A stretch of DNA of 6,482 nucleotides from Clostridia bacterium (GCA_017501345.1 JAFVXC010000047.1:1-6482), one strand, 5' to 3'; counted from the first letter of the stretch, positions 1 to 6,430 are shown. The notes: generated by a model not told the origin, from the letters alone. A program made the numbers and translations.

Positions 1-1
1 T

Positions 2-739
2 GAGCAATATCTTACCTATTTAAAAGATATTGTGACAGAATTTGACTTTGGTCCGTCGTTGAAGCAACGTGGACGCGATGTTATCGATATCATCGCTGAC
101 GGTATGAAGACCTCTGCGAAGCTTGGCCTTATTGCGGCTTTCTCCGCTTTAGCCGTTGGCGTTGTTCTCGGATCGGTCGCTGCTCTTCGGCGCAACAAGC
201 TGATCGACCGTATCATTATGGTCGTTACGACTGCGTTTGTCTCAATGCCCTCCTTTATTATGGGATCCATACTGCTACTTGTATTTGCAGTTTCCTTGCA
301 GGTGCTTCCTGCTAACGGCGAGACCGCTTCGGGTCTCATTTTGCCGATCATCACGCTCGCGCTTTATCCGACTGCGTACATCACCCGACTGACGCGCTCT
401 TCTATGCTCGACGTGCTCGGCCAGGACTACATCCGCACCGCAAAGGCAAAGGGTGTATCGGCAGGTAAGATCATCTTCGGTCACGCGCTGAAAAACGCAT
501 TGATCCCTGTTATCACTTACTTTGGCCCGATGCTTGCATATATTGTTACGGGATCGCTCGTCGTTGAACAGATCTTTGCCGTTCCCGGTATCGGTCGCTC
601 CTTCGTCAACAGTATTACGAATCGTGACTACCCTCTTGTGATGGGAACGACGATCATTCTCGCGGCTCTTATCGTTATTATGAACCTCGTGGGCGATATT
701 CTTTACAAGGTCGTTGACCCGCGTATCAATCTTGAGTAA
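2..739 (+). CDS. oppB: Oligopeptide ABC transporter permease OppB, 5' end outside window
   Basis: This is one of two inner-membrane permeases of a peptide importer (BPD_transp_1 type) and pairs with OppC to form the channel. The frame is open to the left edge, and the first in-window residues (EQYLTYLKDIVTEFDFGPSL) match the extracytoplasmic segment before the second membrane helix of OppB. The GTG at 32 lies inside this conserved segment and is not the start. About 245 residues are present, against roughly 305 for the family, so some 60 are missing. Hydrophobic helices follow, and the EAA coupling loop (DYIRTAKAKG, codons about 142-165) is the part that contacts an ATPase. The C-terminus has the usual VPGIGR and VVDPRI elements. 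The stop is followed after 14 bp by oppC. Dpp or App assignment is equally possible because substrate cannot be read from the permease. Confidence 0.93.
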   Translation, partial: EQYLTYLKDIVTEFDFGPSLKQRGRDVIDIIADGMKTSAKLGLIAAFSALAVGVVLGSVAALRRNKLIDRIIMVVTTAFVSMPSFIMGSILLLVFAVSLQVLPANGETASGLILPIITLALYPTAYITRLTRSSMLDVLGQDYIRTAKAKGVSAGKIIFGHALKNALIPVITYFGPMLAYIVTGSLVVEQIFAVPGIGRSFVNSITNRDYPLVMGTTIILAALIVIMNLVGDILYKVVDPRINLE

Positions 740-753
740 GGAGGAAATGAAAT

Positions 754-1812
754 ATGAAAAAGAAATTTTTCTCAATGCACGTTGACGTGGATTCTTTCCT
801 CCCCGCCACAGAGCAGGAAAAGGAATATATGGTGCAGATGCGCCCCTCCTCGACCTTCTTCAAGGACGGCGTGAAGAGACTTCTCAAAAACAAGATTGCA
901 ACGGCAAGCTTCATAGTGATCGTTTTACTCGTGCTTATCTGCATCCTTTTGCCGATGTTCTGGCCTTACGGCTATGACGAAATGCTCGGAATGGGCAAGT
1001 ACGGCAGAATGGATTCATCCTATAATAATCTCGCTCCCTTTGAATACGGAGAAACCGAACTCGAACGCATTGAAGCGGGCGAAAAGGTATTTCCTCATAT
1101 TTTCGGAACCGACTCGCACGGCAGAGATTATCTGATCCGTGTCGTGTACGGAATGCGCGTTTCCCTTGCGGTCGGTCTTTTTGCGAGCATCATCGTTCTG
1201 ATCATCGGTATGCTCGTCGGTTCGATCGCAGGCTACTGCGGCGGAGTGGTCGACCTTATCATTATGCGTGTGGTCGATATTATTTACTCTCTGCCCGATA
1301 TGCTAATGGTCATTCTGCTTGCCTCGGTCCTGAAGCTTACACTCGGTGAGGCGATCGAGGGTACCGTGCTCGCATCCCTCGGAAGTAACATCATCAGCTT
1401 GTTTATTGTCTTTGCGCTTCTCTACTGGGTGTCGATGTCCCGATTGATCCGCGGTCAGATCCTCTCGCTCCGCGAGCAGGAATACGTGCTCTCCGCCCGT
1501 GCTTCGGGTGCAAAGAGCGGTTGGATCATCCGCAAGCATCTCGTTCCGAACTGCATCAGCGTGATCATTATTTCGACTGCCCTGCAGATCCCCAGCGCGA
1601 TTTTCACCGAAAGCTATCTTTCCTTCCTCGGTCTCGGCGTCAATGCACCGATGCCCTCGCTCGGCTCTCTTGCTTCCGATGCTCTCAACGGCATCTCGTC
1701 CTACCCGTACCGACTGATCATTCCTGCGATCGTCATCTCTCTGATCGTGCTTTCGCTGAACCTGTTCGGCGACGGTCTGCGTGATGCGTTCGACCCCAAG
1801 CTCAACAGCTGA
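754..1812 (+). CDS. oppC: Oligopeptide ABC transporter permease OppC
   Basis: This is the second channel permease of the peptide importer, 352 residues, longer than the roughly 300 of enterobacterial OppC. The extra length is a cytoplasmic N-terminal tail (1-50, with FLPATEQEKEY) and a long extracytoplasmic loop (about 74-117) after the first helix (51-70), as is common in clostridial OppC. The conserved FGTDSHGRD is at 117-125, helix 2 at about 136-160, the EAA coupling loop (EYVLSARASGA) at 243-266, SFLGLG at 290-295, and the terminal DPKL. The start at 754 is supported by an AAGGAGG site at 738-744, 9 nt upstream and overlapping the oppB stop. Another ATG at 747 is in a different frame. 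The gene is followed by oppD after 19 bp. Nothing looks broken. Confidence 0.95.
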   Translation: MKKKFFSMHVDVDSFLPATEQEKEYMVQMRPSSTFFKDGVKRLLKNKIATASFIVIVLLVLICILLPMFWPYGYDEMLGMGKYGRMDSSYNNLAPFEYGETELERIEAGEKVFPHIFGTDSHGRDYLIRVVYGMRVSLAVGLFASIIVLIIGMLVGSIAGYCGGVVDLIIMRVVDIIYSLPDMLMVILLASVLKLTLGEAIEGTVLASLGSNIISLFIVFALLYWVSMSRLIRGQILSLREQEYVLSARASGAKSGWIIRKHLVPNCISVIIISTALQIPSAIFTESYLSFLGLGVNAPMPSLGSLASDALNGISSYPYRLIIPAIVISLIVLSLNLFGDGLRDAFDPKLNS

Positions 1813-1831
1813 GAAAGGACGGTAGTTAGAT

Positions 1832-2893
1832 ATGGCATTACTTGAAGTCAGAAATCTGCAGACCTCCTTCTTTACCGACGCCGGTGAGGTTCGCGCCGTA
1901 AACGGCATTTCGTTCAACCTTGAAAGAGGTAAGGTTCTCGGCATCGTAGGAGAATCGGGCTCAGGCAAGTCGGTTACCGCTTACTCGATTATGCAGATCC
2001 TCGCATCAACTGCGAAAATCAAAGAGGGCTCGTCGATCAAATTCGACGGAAAGGAGCTGGTCGGCTCGGGCGAAAAGGTTATGAAAACCATTCGCGGCAA
2101 TCGGATCTCGATCATTTTCCAGGATCCGATGACCTCTCTGAATCCCACCTATACCATCGGTCATCAGCTGATGGAGGCAATTATGCTTCACACCCCTCGC
2201 AACCGCAAGGAGGCAGAGGCGCGCGCGATCGAAATGCTTCGACTCGTTAATATCAACGAGCCCGAAAAGCGGATGAAGCAGTATCCCTTTGAATTCTCGG
2301 GCGGTATGCGTCAGCGTATCGTCATTGCAATGGCTCTCGCATGTGAGCCGGATATTCTCATCGCCGACGAGCCGACTACTGCGCTCGACGTTACGATTCA
2401 GGCGCAGATCCTTGAGCTAATGAATTCCCTTCAAAAAGAGCTTGGTATGGCGATCATTATGATCACCCACGACCTTGGCGTTGTTGCTCAGATGTGTGAT
2501 GAGGTTATCGTTATGTACGCAGGCTCGATTTGCGAGCAAGGCACAGCGGACGAAATCTTCTACAATCCTCGTCACGAGTATACGAAGGGGCTGATGCGTT
2601 CGATCCCCACGGTTACGAGCGACGGCTCGCCGCTTCAGCCGATCACGGGAACTCCGATCGACCTTCTCAATATGCCGGCGGGATGTCCCTTTGCTCCCCG
2701 TTGTGATGCGGCAATGAAGATCTGCCTTACACACCGTGCGGATCCGATGGACATTAACTGCGATCATCGCGCTACTTGCTGGATGAACGTTAAGAAAGGG
2801 CTTGACGACGGTTCGATCGAGCTCGCAAGTGAATCGGACGAGAACACTGTGACCGAAAACACAACTGCAAAGGAGGGCGAGGCAAATGAGTGA
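1832..2893 (+). CDS. oppD: Oligopeptide ABC transporter ATP-binding protein OppD
   Basis: This cytoplasmic ATPase (353 residues) powers the importer together with OppF. All nucleotide-binding elements are visible: Walker A GESGSGKS at 40-47, Q-loop Q97 ([10 protein letters not shown]), signature FSGGMRQR at 155-162, Walker B ILIADE at 175-180 with catalytic E180, and switch H213. The C-terminal oligopeptide-transporter domain (about 230-318) contains cysteines 285, 291, 298, 310 and 316 in the CPFAPRC-type pattern. In characterised Dpp/Opp ATPases such cysteines hold a [4Fe-4S] cluster, and that is inferred here. A charged, low-complexity tail of about 30 residues follows. The start at 1832 has an AAAGGA site at 1814-1819, about 12 nt away, a slightly long spacing. 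The last 8 bp overlap the start of oppF, which suggests translational coupling. Confidence 0.96.
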   Translation: MALLEVRNLQTSFFTDAGEVRAVNGISFNLERGKVLGIVGESGSGKSVTAYSIMQILASTAKIKEGSSIKFDGKELVGSGEKVMKTIRGNRISIIFQDPMTSLNPTYTIGHQLMEAIMLHTPRNRKEAEARAIEMLRLVNINEPEKRMKQYPFEFSGGMRQRIVIAMALACEPDILIADEPTTALDVTIQAQILELMNSLQKELGMAIIMITHDLGVVAQMCDEVIVMYAGSICEQGTADEIFYNPRHEYTKGLMRSIPTVTSDGSPLQPITGTPIDLLNMPAGCPFAPRCDAAMKICLTHRADPMDINCDHRATCWMNVKKGLDDGSIELASESDENTVTENTTAKEGEANE

Positions 2894-3920
2894 TCTTGAA
2901 AACAAGGAGCTCTCGGTAACCGAGGAAGGCTCGGTTACGGCTGCTACCGAAGCCCCGCTGATCGAGGTAAAAAATCTGAAGCAGTATTTTAATATCAACG
3001 TAGGAGCTTTTCGTTCCAAGCCTCTGAAGGCGGTTGACGGAGTATCCTTCTCTATAGAGAAGGGCGAGACCTTAGGTCTCGTCGGCGAGTCCGGCTGCGG
3101 CAAGACTACCGTAGGACGTACCCTCCTGCATTTGTACAAGCCCACGGACGGTCAGATCTTCTACCGCGGCAAGGAAATCGCAACCAAGGCTGATATTGCG
3201 GAGTTCCGCAAGAAGGCAACGATGGTCTTCCAGGATCCCTACTCCTCTCTGAACCCTCGTATGACGGTCTCAGATATTATCGGAGAGCCTCTGGATATCC
3301 ACAAAATGTATGAGAACCGCGAGGAACGTCAGACGCGTATCCTTGAGCTGATGGATAACGTCGGACTGAACAGCGAGCACGCTTCCCGCTATGCACACGA
3401 ATTTTCGGGCGGTCAGCGCCAGAGAATCGGTATTGCGCGCGCGCTTGCGATCAATCCCGACTTTATCGTGTGCGATGAGCCGGTATCCGCGCTTGACGTT
3501 TCGATCCAGGCGCAGGTCATCAATATGTTCGCCGAGCTGCAGGAAAAGATGGGACTTTCTTATCTTTTCATCGCGCACGACCTGCTCGTCGTTCGCCACA
3601 TCAGTAACCGCATTGCAGTTATGTACCTCGGTAAGATGGTCGAGCTTGCAGACGCACACGAGATCTACAGCCATCCGCTTCATCCGTATTCCAAGGCGCT
3701 GATGTCCGCAGTTCCGATTCCCGATCCGAAAATCGCCCGTGCAAATCAGCGTATCGCGCTCGGCGGCGACATTCCCAGCCCGTTGAATGCCCCCTCTGGC
3801 TGTCCCTTCCGCACCCGCTGTCCTTACGCGACCGAGCAGTGCGCCGCAGAGATGCCCGCATTCAAGGAGGTCTCTAAGGGTCATTTCGTCGCCTGCCATC
3901 ACACGGCTGACGTAAACTGA
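2886..3920 (+). CDS. oppF: Oligopeptide ABC transporter ATP-binding protein OppF
   Basis: This is the second ATPase (344 residues) of the same importer, expected to form a heterodimer with OppD. The first 24 residues are an acidic, poorly conserved extension, and the ABC domain starts at [11 protein letters not shown]. Walker A GESGCGKT is at 67-74, Q-loop Q116, signature FSGGQRQR at 173-180, Walker B FIVCDE at 193-198 with E198, and switch H231. The C-terminal domain has cysteines 306, 312, 319 and 337 in the CPFRTRC-x6-C pattern typical of this family. Both ATPases therefore appear catalytically complete. The ATG at 2886 is preceded by AGGAGG at 2871-2876, 9 nt upstream and lying inside the oppD coding sequence. 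The gene overlaps oppD by 8 bp and is followed by a 104-bp gap before the binding-protein gene. Confidence 0.96.
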   Translation: MSDLENKELSVTEEGSVTAATEAPLIEVKNLKQYFNINVGAFRSKPLKAVDGVSFSIEKGETLGLVGESGCGKTTVGRTLLHLYKPTDGQIFYRGKEIATKADIAEFRKKATMVFQDPYSSLNPRMTVSDIIGEPLDIHKMYENREERQTRILELMDNVGLNSEHASRYAHEFSGGQRQRIGIARALAINPDFIVCDEPVSALDVSIQAQVINMFAELQEKMGLSYLFIAHDLLVVRHISNRIAVMYLGKMVELADAHEIYSHPLHPYSKALMSAVPIPDPKIARANQRIALGGDIPSPLNAPSGCPFRTRCPYATEQCAAEMPAFKEVSKGHFVACHHTADVN

Positions 3921-4024
3921 TCTCCCCTCCCCACTCCGTTCATCATTCTTTACTGCAAGGTGTGCAATACTTGCCGTAAGGTGCTGAAAATAACATTTTA
4001 GTAAACGAAAGGAAAGCTATCACG
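3921..4024 (+). other. oppF-oppA intergenic spacer with small dyad and direct repeat
   Basis: This 104-bp spacer holds a short dyad, GCAAG (3955-3959) and CTTGC (3970-3974). It also holds a direct repeat AAGGTG at 3957-3962 and 3978-3983, spaced 21 bp start to start. Neither is followed by a T-run, so no intrinsic terminator is seen, and I could not find a convincing -35/-10 pair. The oppA ribosome binding site AAAGGA is at 4008-4013, 11 nt before the ATG. A larger spacer before the binding-protein gene would fit separate control or mRNA processing to raise its level, but that is inference. Confidence 0.35.
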
Positions 4025-5800
4025 ATGAAAAAGATTTTCGCAATCGTTCTTGTCGGTCTTATGCTTTGCGGCCTCGTGGCTTGCTCGGGCGGCAATAAAG
4101 ATGACGGCAAGATCAGCAATTTCCCCACTCTGACCTATATCTATAACACCGACCAAAGTCACAAGGCTATCGGCGAATACCTCCAGACCGCTCTTTCAAG
4201 CGTTGGCATCACGATGAACCTTGAGAACCAGGAATGGAACACCTTTCTGAACACCCGTAAGAACGGCGACTACTCGGTCGCCCGTAACGGTTGGCTTGCT
4301 GACTACAACGATCCGATCTGCTTCCTTGATATGTGGACGAGCGGCTCCGGCAACAACGACGTTCAGTTCGGCAAGGGCGCTCACGCTTCCCTTAAGATGT
4401 ACGATCTTGATCTCACTGCTCTTGGCTATGAAATCAAGGTTGAGGACGGCACCTGGGCAGAGACCTACGACGTCCTCATCTCTACCATCAAGTCGTGCAC
4501 CAATACCGAAAACCGCTACGCTATGATGCATATCGCAGAGGATATGCTGATGGATACCGGCTGTATCGTTCCGCTGTACTTCTATACCGACCTTTATATG
4601 GTCGATGATTCGGTCAAGGGCTTCTTTGCGAACCCCCTCGGCTACAAGTACTTTATGAACACCACCGTTGAGGGCAAGACTACGCTCGACGTTTGCCTTG
4701 CTTCCGAGCCCGACACCCTTGACCCTGCACTCAACAGTGCTGTTGACGGCGCTACGATGCTCGCTCACCTCTTCTCCGGTCTTGCTAAGTGGGCACAGGA
4801 CGCAGAGGGCAATCTTGTGATCGTTCCCGACTGTGCTACCGCACTTCCCGAAGGCGTTGTAAACGATGACGGAACCGTTACCTACACCTACACGCTGAAG
4901 GACGGTCTGACCTGGAGCAACGGTGACGCACTCACCGCAGGTGACTTCGTATATGCTTGGAACCGTGCAGCATCCGCAGCACTCGGCGCAGACTACGGCT
5001 ATATGTTCGAGCTGGTTGTCGGTTATGAGGACGTTGCCGCAGGCGTTGAGGGTGCAAAGCTCGCAGTTGAAGCAACCGATGACAAGACCCTTGTCGTTAC
5101 CATCGGAAATGCGGTCAGCTACTGGAACGAGCTGCTTGCATTCCCGACCTACTATCCTGTACACGAAGCAACCGTAGCAGCTGAGGGCTGGGCTACCGAG
5201 CCTGAGACCTACGTCTGCAACGGTCCGTATACGATGACTGATTGGGAGCACAACAGTGTTATCACTCTTACGAAGAATGAGAACTACCACGATGCAGAGA
5301 GCGTAACGATGCCCACTATTGCTTGCCATCTCTCCGATGATGAAAACAATATGCTTGCAAACTTCAAGAACGGCTCGTGGCTCCTCATCGACAACGTTCC
5401 CACCAACGAGATCGCTACCCTGAAGACCGAATACCCGACCGAATTCGTCGTAGCAGGTCAGATCGGTACCTACTACGTTTGCTGGAACATCAACGAGAAT
5501 ATCCTTCCCGAGGACAGCACCCTCACCGGTGTTGAGGCCGAGAAGGCTCAGGCAGAGATCCGCAGAGCGATCTCCCTCCTGTTCGACCGTAACTACATTG
5601 TAGAGGATATCGCACAGGGCGGTCAGGTTCCCGCATCCTCCTTCGTTGCTATGGGCATGACCGATGCTAACGGCTCCGAGTTCTACAAGAATGCGAACAG
5701 CACGACCGATTCCTTCGACGGCTACTATGATGTCAGCGAAGCAGCGTTCGAATCCAACGTAGAATCCGCTCTCGAGGTCCTGAAGAAGTACTACAAGTAA
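4025..5800 (+). CDS. oppA: Peptide-binding lipoprotein OppA with circularly permuted domain order
   Basis: This is the extracytoplasmic substrate-binding component (SBP_bac_5 family) of the importer, 591 residues. A lipoprotein signal ends in lipobox LVAC with lipidated C20, followed by a short linker (21-32). Residues 33-216 then match the normal C-terminal third of OppA: FPTLTYIYNT, LENQEWNTFLNTRKNGDY, ARNGWLADYNDP, VPLYFYTDLYMV, GYKYF. R78, R87, W90 and D93 keep the spacing of R404, R413, W416 and D419 of E. coli OppA, where D419 binds the peptide amino group. Residues 219-591 match the normal N-terminal two thirds: ASEPDTLDPA (226-235), LTWSNGDALTAGDFVYAW (295-312), NGPYTMTDWEHNS (399-411), AISLLFDR (515-522), QGGQVPA (531-537). 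The protein ends at LEVLKKYYK, where a normal OppA would continue into FPTLT. An insertion of about 25 residues lies near 115-140. One open frame, no repeats of any segment; family assignment is sure, permutation strongly supported by motif order. Confidence 0.93.
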   Translation: MKKIFAIVLVGLMLCGLVACSGGNKDDGKISNFPTLTYIYNTDQSHKAIGEYLQTALSSVGITMNLENQEWNTFLNTRKNGDYSVARNGWLADYNDPICFLDMWTSGSGNNDVQFGKGAHASLKMYDLDLTALGYEIKVEDGTWAETYDVLISTIKSCTNTENRYAMMHIAEDMLMDTGCIVPLYFYTDLYMVDDSVKGFFANPLGYKYFMNTTVEGKTTLDVCLASEPDTLDPALNSAVDGATMLAHLFSGLAKWAQDAEGNLVIVPDCATALPEGVVNDDGTVTYTYTLKDGLTWSNGDALTAGDFVYAWNRAASAALGADYGYMFELVVGYEDVAAGVEGAKLAVEATDDKTLVVTIGNAVSYWNELLAFPTYYPVHEATVAAEGWATEPETYVCNGPYTMTDWEHNSVITLTKNENYHDAESVTMPTIACHLSDDENNMLANFKNGSWLLIDNVPTNEIATLKTEYPTEFVVAGQIGTYYVCWNINENILPEDSTLTGVEAEKAQAEIRRAISLLFDRNYIVEDIAQGGQVPASSFVAMGMTDANGSEFYKNANSTTDSFDGYYDVSEAAFESNVESALEVLKKYYK

Positions 5801-5825
5801 TTCCCCGTTAGGATTCGCTTATAGG

Positions 5826-5873
5826 GTCGTCTTTTTATTGCACAAGCGCGATCTTTGGGCGTAATAAAACGAC
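5826..5873. repeat. Second inverted repeat upstream of the terminator hairpin
   Basis: GTCGT (5826-5830) and TTTATTGC (5834-5841) pair with GTAATAAA (5861-5868) and ACGAC (5869-5873), leaving a 3-nt bulge (5831-5833) and a 19-nt loop. The right arm ends at the first base of the GC-rich hairpin at 5873-5911, so the two stems sit back to back. The left arm carries a T-run (5832-5836). It may be part of a compound terminator. No regulatory role can be read from sequence alone. Confidence 0.4.
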
Positions 5874-5911
5874 GCCCCCGTATATATCGGCTTTCGGTGT
5901 ATGCGGGGGCG
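5873..5911. terminator. GC-rich terminator-like hairpin after oppA
   Basis: CGCCCCCGTATA (5873-5884) pairs with TATGCGGGGGCG (5900-5911) in a 12-bp stem containing one T-G wobble, with a 15-nt loop. On the + strand the following bases are CTTGAAGGTCTT, only weakly T-rich. Reading on the - strand the hairpin is followed by TCGTTTTATT, a better U-tract. It could therefore end the opp transcript imperfectly, act in both directions, or serve a convergent transcript from beyond the window. The position 73 bp after the oppA stop fits the operon end. Confidence 0.55.
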
Positions 5912-5942
5912 CTTGAAGGTCTTACAACCCCTACCCCCAAAA

Positions 5943-5954
5943 CTTTCCGGAAAG
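5943..5954. promoter_or_regulatory. Perfect 12-bp palindrome, possible operator
   Basis: CTTTCCGGAAAG is a perfect palindrome centred about 38 bp upstream of the -35 box of the promoter at 5987-6015. Its size and place resemble a small dimeric regulator site, but no regulator is encoded nearby and chance is possible. Confidence 0.25.
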
Positions 5955-5971
5955 CAGAAAAAATTTGTTTT

Positions 5972-6001
5972 TTTTCAAAAAAGGTATTGCTTTTTTGAAA
6001 A
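5972..6001. promoter_or_regulatory. AT-rich perfect dyad overlapping the -35 box
   Basis: TTTTCAAAAAAG (5972-5983) and CTTTTTTGAAAA (5990-6001) form a perfect 12-bp inverted repeat with a 6-nt centre. The right arm and centre contain the -35 box TTGCTT (5987-5992). The A/T tracts could act as an UP-like or bent element, or as an operator that occludes the -35. No T-run follows, so it is unlikely to be a terminator on the + strand. Confidence 0.4.
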
Positions 6002-6015
6002 TGTTGTGGTATAAT
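5987..6015 (+). promoter_or_regulatory. Sigma-A type promoter ahead of the tRNA-Ser repeat array
   Basis: A -35 TTGCTT (5987-5992) is separated by exactly 17 bp from a perfect -10 TATAAT (6010-6015). TG at 6007-6008 gives an extended -10 (TGnTATAAT). A start near 6021-6023 is expected. Nothing protein-coding follows. The predicted transcript enters a hairpin and then the tRNA-like repeats, so the promoter probably belongs to an RNA gene, plausibly the original tRNA-Ser promoter. Confidence 0.7.
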
Positions 6016-6020
6016 ACCAA

Positions 6021-6040
6021 TGTTCGCGTGATCGCGGACA
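6021..6040 (+). other. Hairpin at predicted transcript 5' end
   Basis: TGTTCGCG (6021-6028) pairs with CGCGGACA (6033-6040) around the loop TGAT, 8 bp with one T-G wobble. It begins almost exactly where the promoter at 5987-6015 should start transcription and ends 6 nt before the first tRNA-like repeat. A 5' end hairpin often protects a transcript or blocks leader processing, which is inference here. Confidence 0.45.
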
Positions 6041-6046
6041 CAATAT

Positions 6047-6148
6047 GGAGAGATATCGAAGTGGTCATAACCGTTTCGGCTTCGCCGAAATAGGCTGACA
6101 TCGAAATCAGCTTTGATTTCGAGTTGATATCGCTCTAAAATTGAATAT
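6047..6148 (+). repeat. tRNA-Ser-derived 102-bp tandem repeat, copy 1
   Basis: The first 25 nt (6047-6071) are identical to the 5' end of the tRNA-Ser sequences at 6251 and 6442 (acceptor 5' strand GGAGAGA, D-arm with GTGGTCATAA). The similarity is then interrupted by a perfect hairpin TTTCGGC-TTC-GCCGAAA (6074-6090). An anticodon-arm-like stem GCTGA/TCAGC (6094-6098 and 6107-6111) follows, with an 8-nt loop containing TCGAAA. A rival 9-bp hairpin TCGAAATCA/TGATTTCGA (6101-6109 and 6114-6122) overlaps it, so both cannot form together. The ends of the unit can also pair (AGAG-ATATC with GATAT-CG-CTCT). No T-arm, variable arm or acceptor 3' strand is present, so it cannot be a working tRNA. Confidence 0.8.
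6113..6141 (+). promoter_or_regulatory. Promoter-like pair inside repeat copy 1
   Basis: TTGATT (6113-6118) and TAAAAT (6136-6141) are spaced by 17 bp, with 4/6 and 5/6 matches to sigma-A boxes. The -10 lies 7 nt before the next tRNA-like start at 6149, so transcription would begin at or next to that first G. The -35 overlaps the right arm of the 9-bp hairpin. Confidence 0.45.
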
Positions 6149-6250
6149 GGAGAGATATCGAAGTGGTCATAACCGTTTCGGCTTCGCCGAAATAAGCTGA
6201 CATCGAAATCAGCTTTGATTTCGAGTTGATATCGCTCTAAAATTGAATAT
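6149..6250 (+). repeat. tRNA-Ser-derived 102-bp tandem repeat, copy 2
   Basis: It is identical to the unit at 6047-6148 except for one G to A change (6093 versus 6195), so the duplication is recent or kept uniform. It contains the same hairpins and the same promoter-like pair. It joins without a gap to the broken tRNA-Ser at 6251. Confidence 0.85.
6215..6243 (+). promoter_or_regulatory. Promoter-like pair inside repeat copy 2
   Basis: The same TTGATT, 17-bp spacer and TAAAAT arrangement as in copy 1 lies 7 nt before the broken tRNA-Ser at 6251. It would place the start at the first base of that tRNA copy. Confidence 0.45.
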
Positions 6251-6291
6251 GGAGAGATATCGAAGTGGTCATAACGGGGCTGACTCGAAAT
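6251..6291 (+). pseudogene. Broken tRNA-Ser(CGA), 5' half only
   Basis: GGAGAGA fits acceptor positions 1-7, TA 8-9, TCG and CGG the D-stem, GCTGA the 5' anticodon stem, and CTCGAAA the anticodon loop with anticodon CGA (reads UCG serine codons). The 3' anticodon stem should read TCAGY, but the sequence continues TTTTG, and no variable arm, T-arm or acceptor 3' strand follows. The tRNA is therefore cut just after its anticodon loop. Comparison with the copy at 6442 shows 39 of 41 identical bases, the two differences lying in the anticodon stem. Confidence 0.75.
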
Positions 6292-6373
6292 TTTGTAGTC
6301 ACTTTGGAACCTCCCACCTTAAATCCCTTGATTTATAAGGGTTTTCCGCAGTTCAAATAAAACTTAATACGTT

Positions 6374-6430
6374 AGTTCTCTCCTACTGTTCTCTCCAATT
6401 TCCGAGGTTGAATAAGAACAGTAGAGAGCT
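6374..6430. repeat. Inverted repeat upstream of the second tRNA-Ser
   Basis: TACTGTTCT (6384-6392) pairs with AGAACAGTA (6415-6423). The stem extends through C6383-G6424 and CTCT/AGAG (6378-6381 with 6425-6428) past a one-base bulge, giving about 14 bp with a 22-nt loop. There is no T-run after it, so a terminator role on the + strand is not supported. Its right arm overlaps the promoter-like pair at 6408-6435. Confidence 0.6.

Noticed and set aside
32..34. GTG as the start codon of the first permease
   Set aside because: The frame is open to the left edge and the upstream residues belong to the conserved OppB segment, so the gene begins outside the window.
747..749. ATG just before oppC as an alternative start
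   Set aside because: It is in another frame than the permease and only 3 nt from the ribosome binding site; the ATG at 754 has proper spacing.
3921..4024. Separate promoter for oppA
   Set aside because: The best candidates (TTGCCG at 3971, TAACAT at 3991) are only 14 bp apart, too close for a standard sigma-A promoter.
275..5329. Long open frames on the minus strand opposite the opp genes
   Set aside because: They are antisense to clearly conserved coding sequence, show no family motifs and have no ribosome binding sites that stand out.
4025..5800. OppA gene as a fusion of two complete binding-protein domains or as a frameshifted gene
   Set aside because: No canonical segment occurs twice, the length equals one domain plus signal and a modest insertion, and there is no interruption of the frame.
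6047..6250. Copies 1 and 2 as functional tRNA genes
   Set aside because: They have no T-arm, variable arm or acceptor 3' strand and a hairpin interrupts the region after the D-arm.
6045..6338. Short reading frames starting ATGGAGAGATATCGA in the repeats (for example 6045-6098, 6147-6200, 6249-6338)
   Set aside because: They are translations of the tRNA 5' half with no ribosome binding site; such frames are common false calls over tRNA-Ser genes.
6251..6396. Copy 3 as an intron-containing tRNA whose 3' acceptor strand is TCTCTCC at 6377-6383 or 6390-6396
   Set aside because: The complement to GGAGAGA is present, but no 3' anticodon stem and no GGTTCGAATCC-like T-arm precede it, and the insert is too short for a group I intron.
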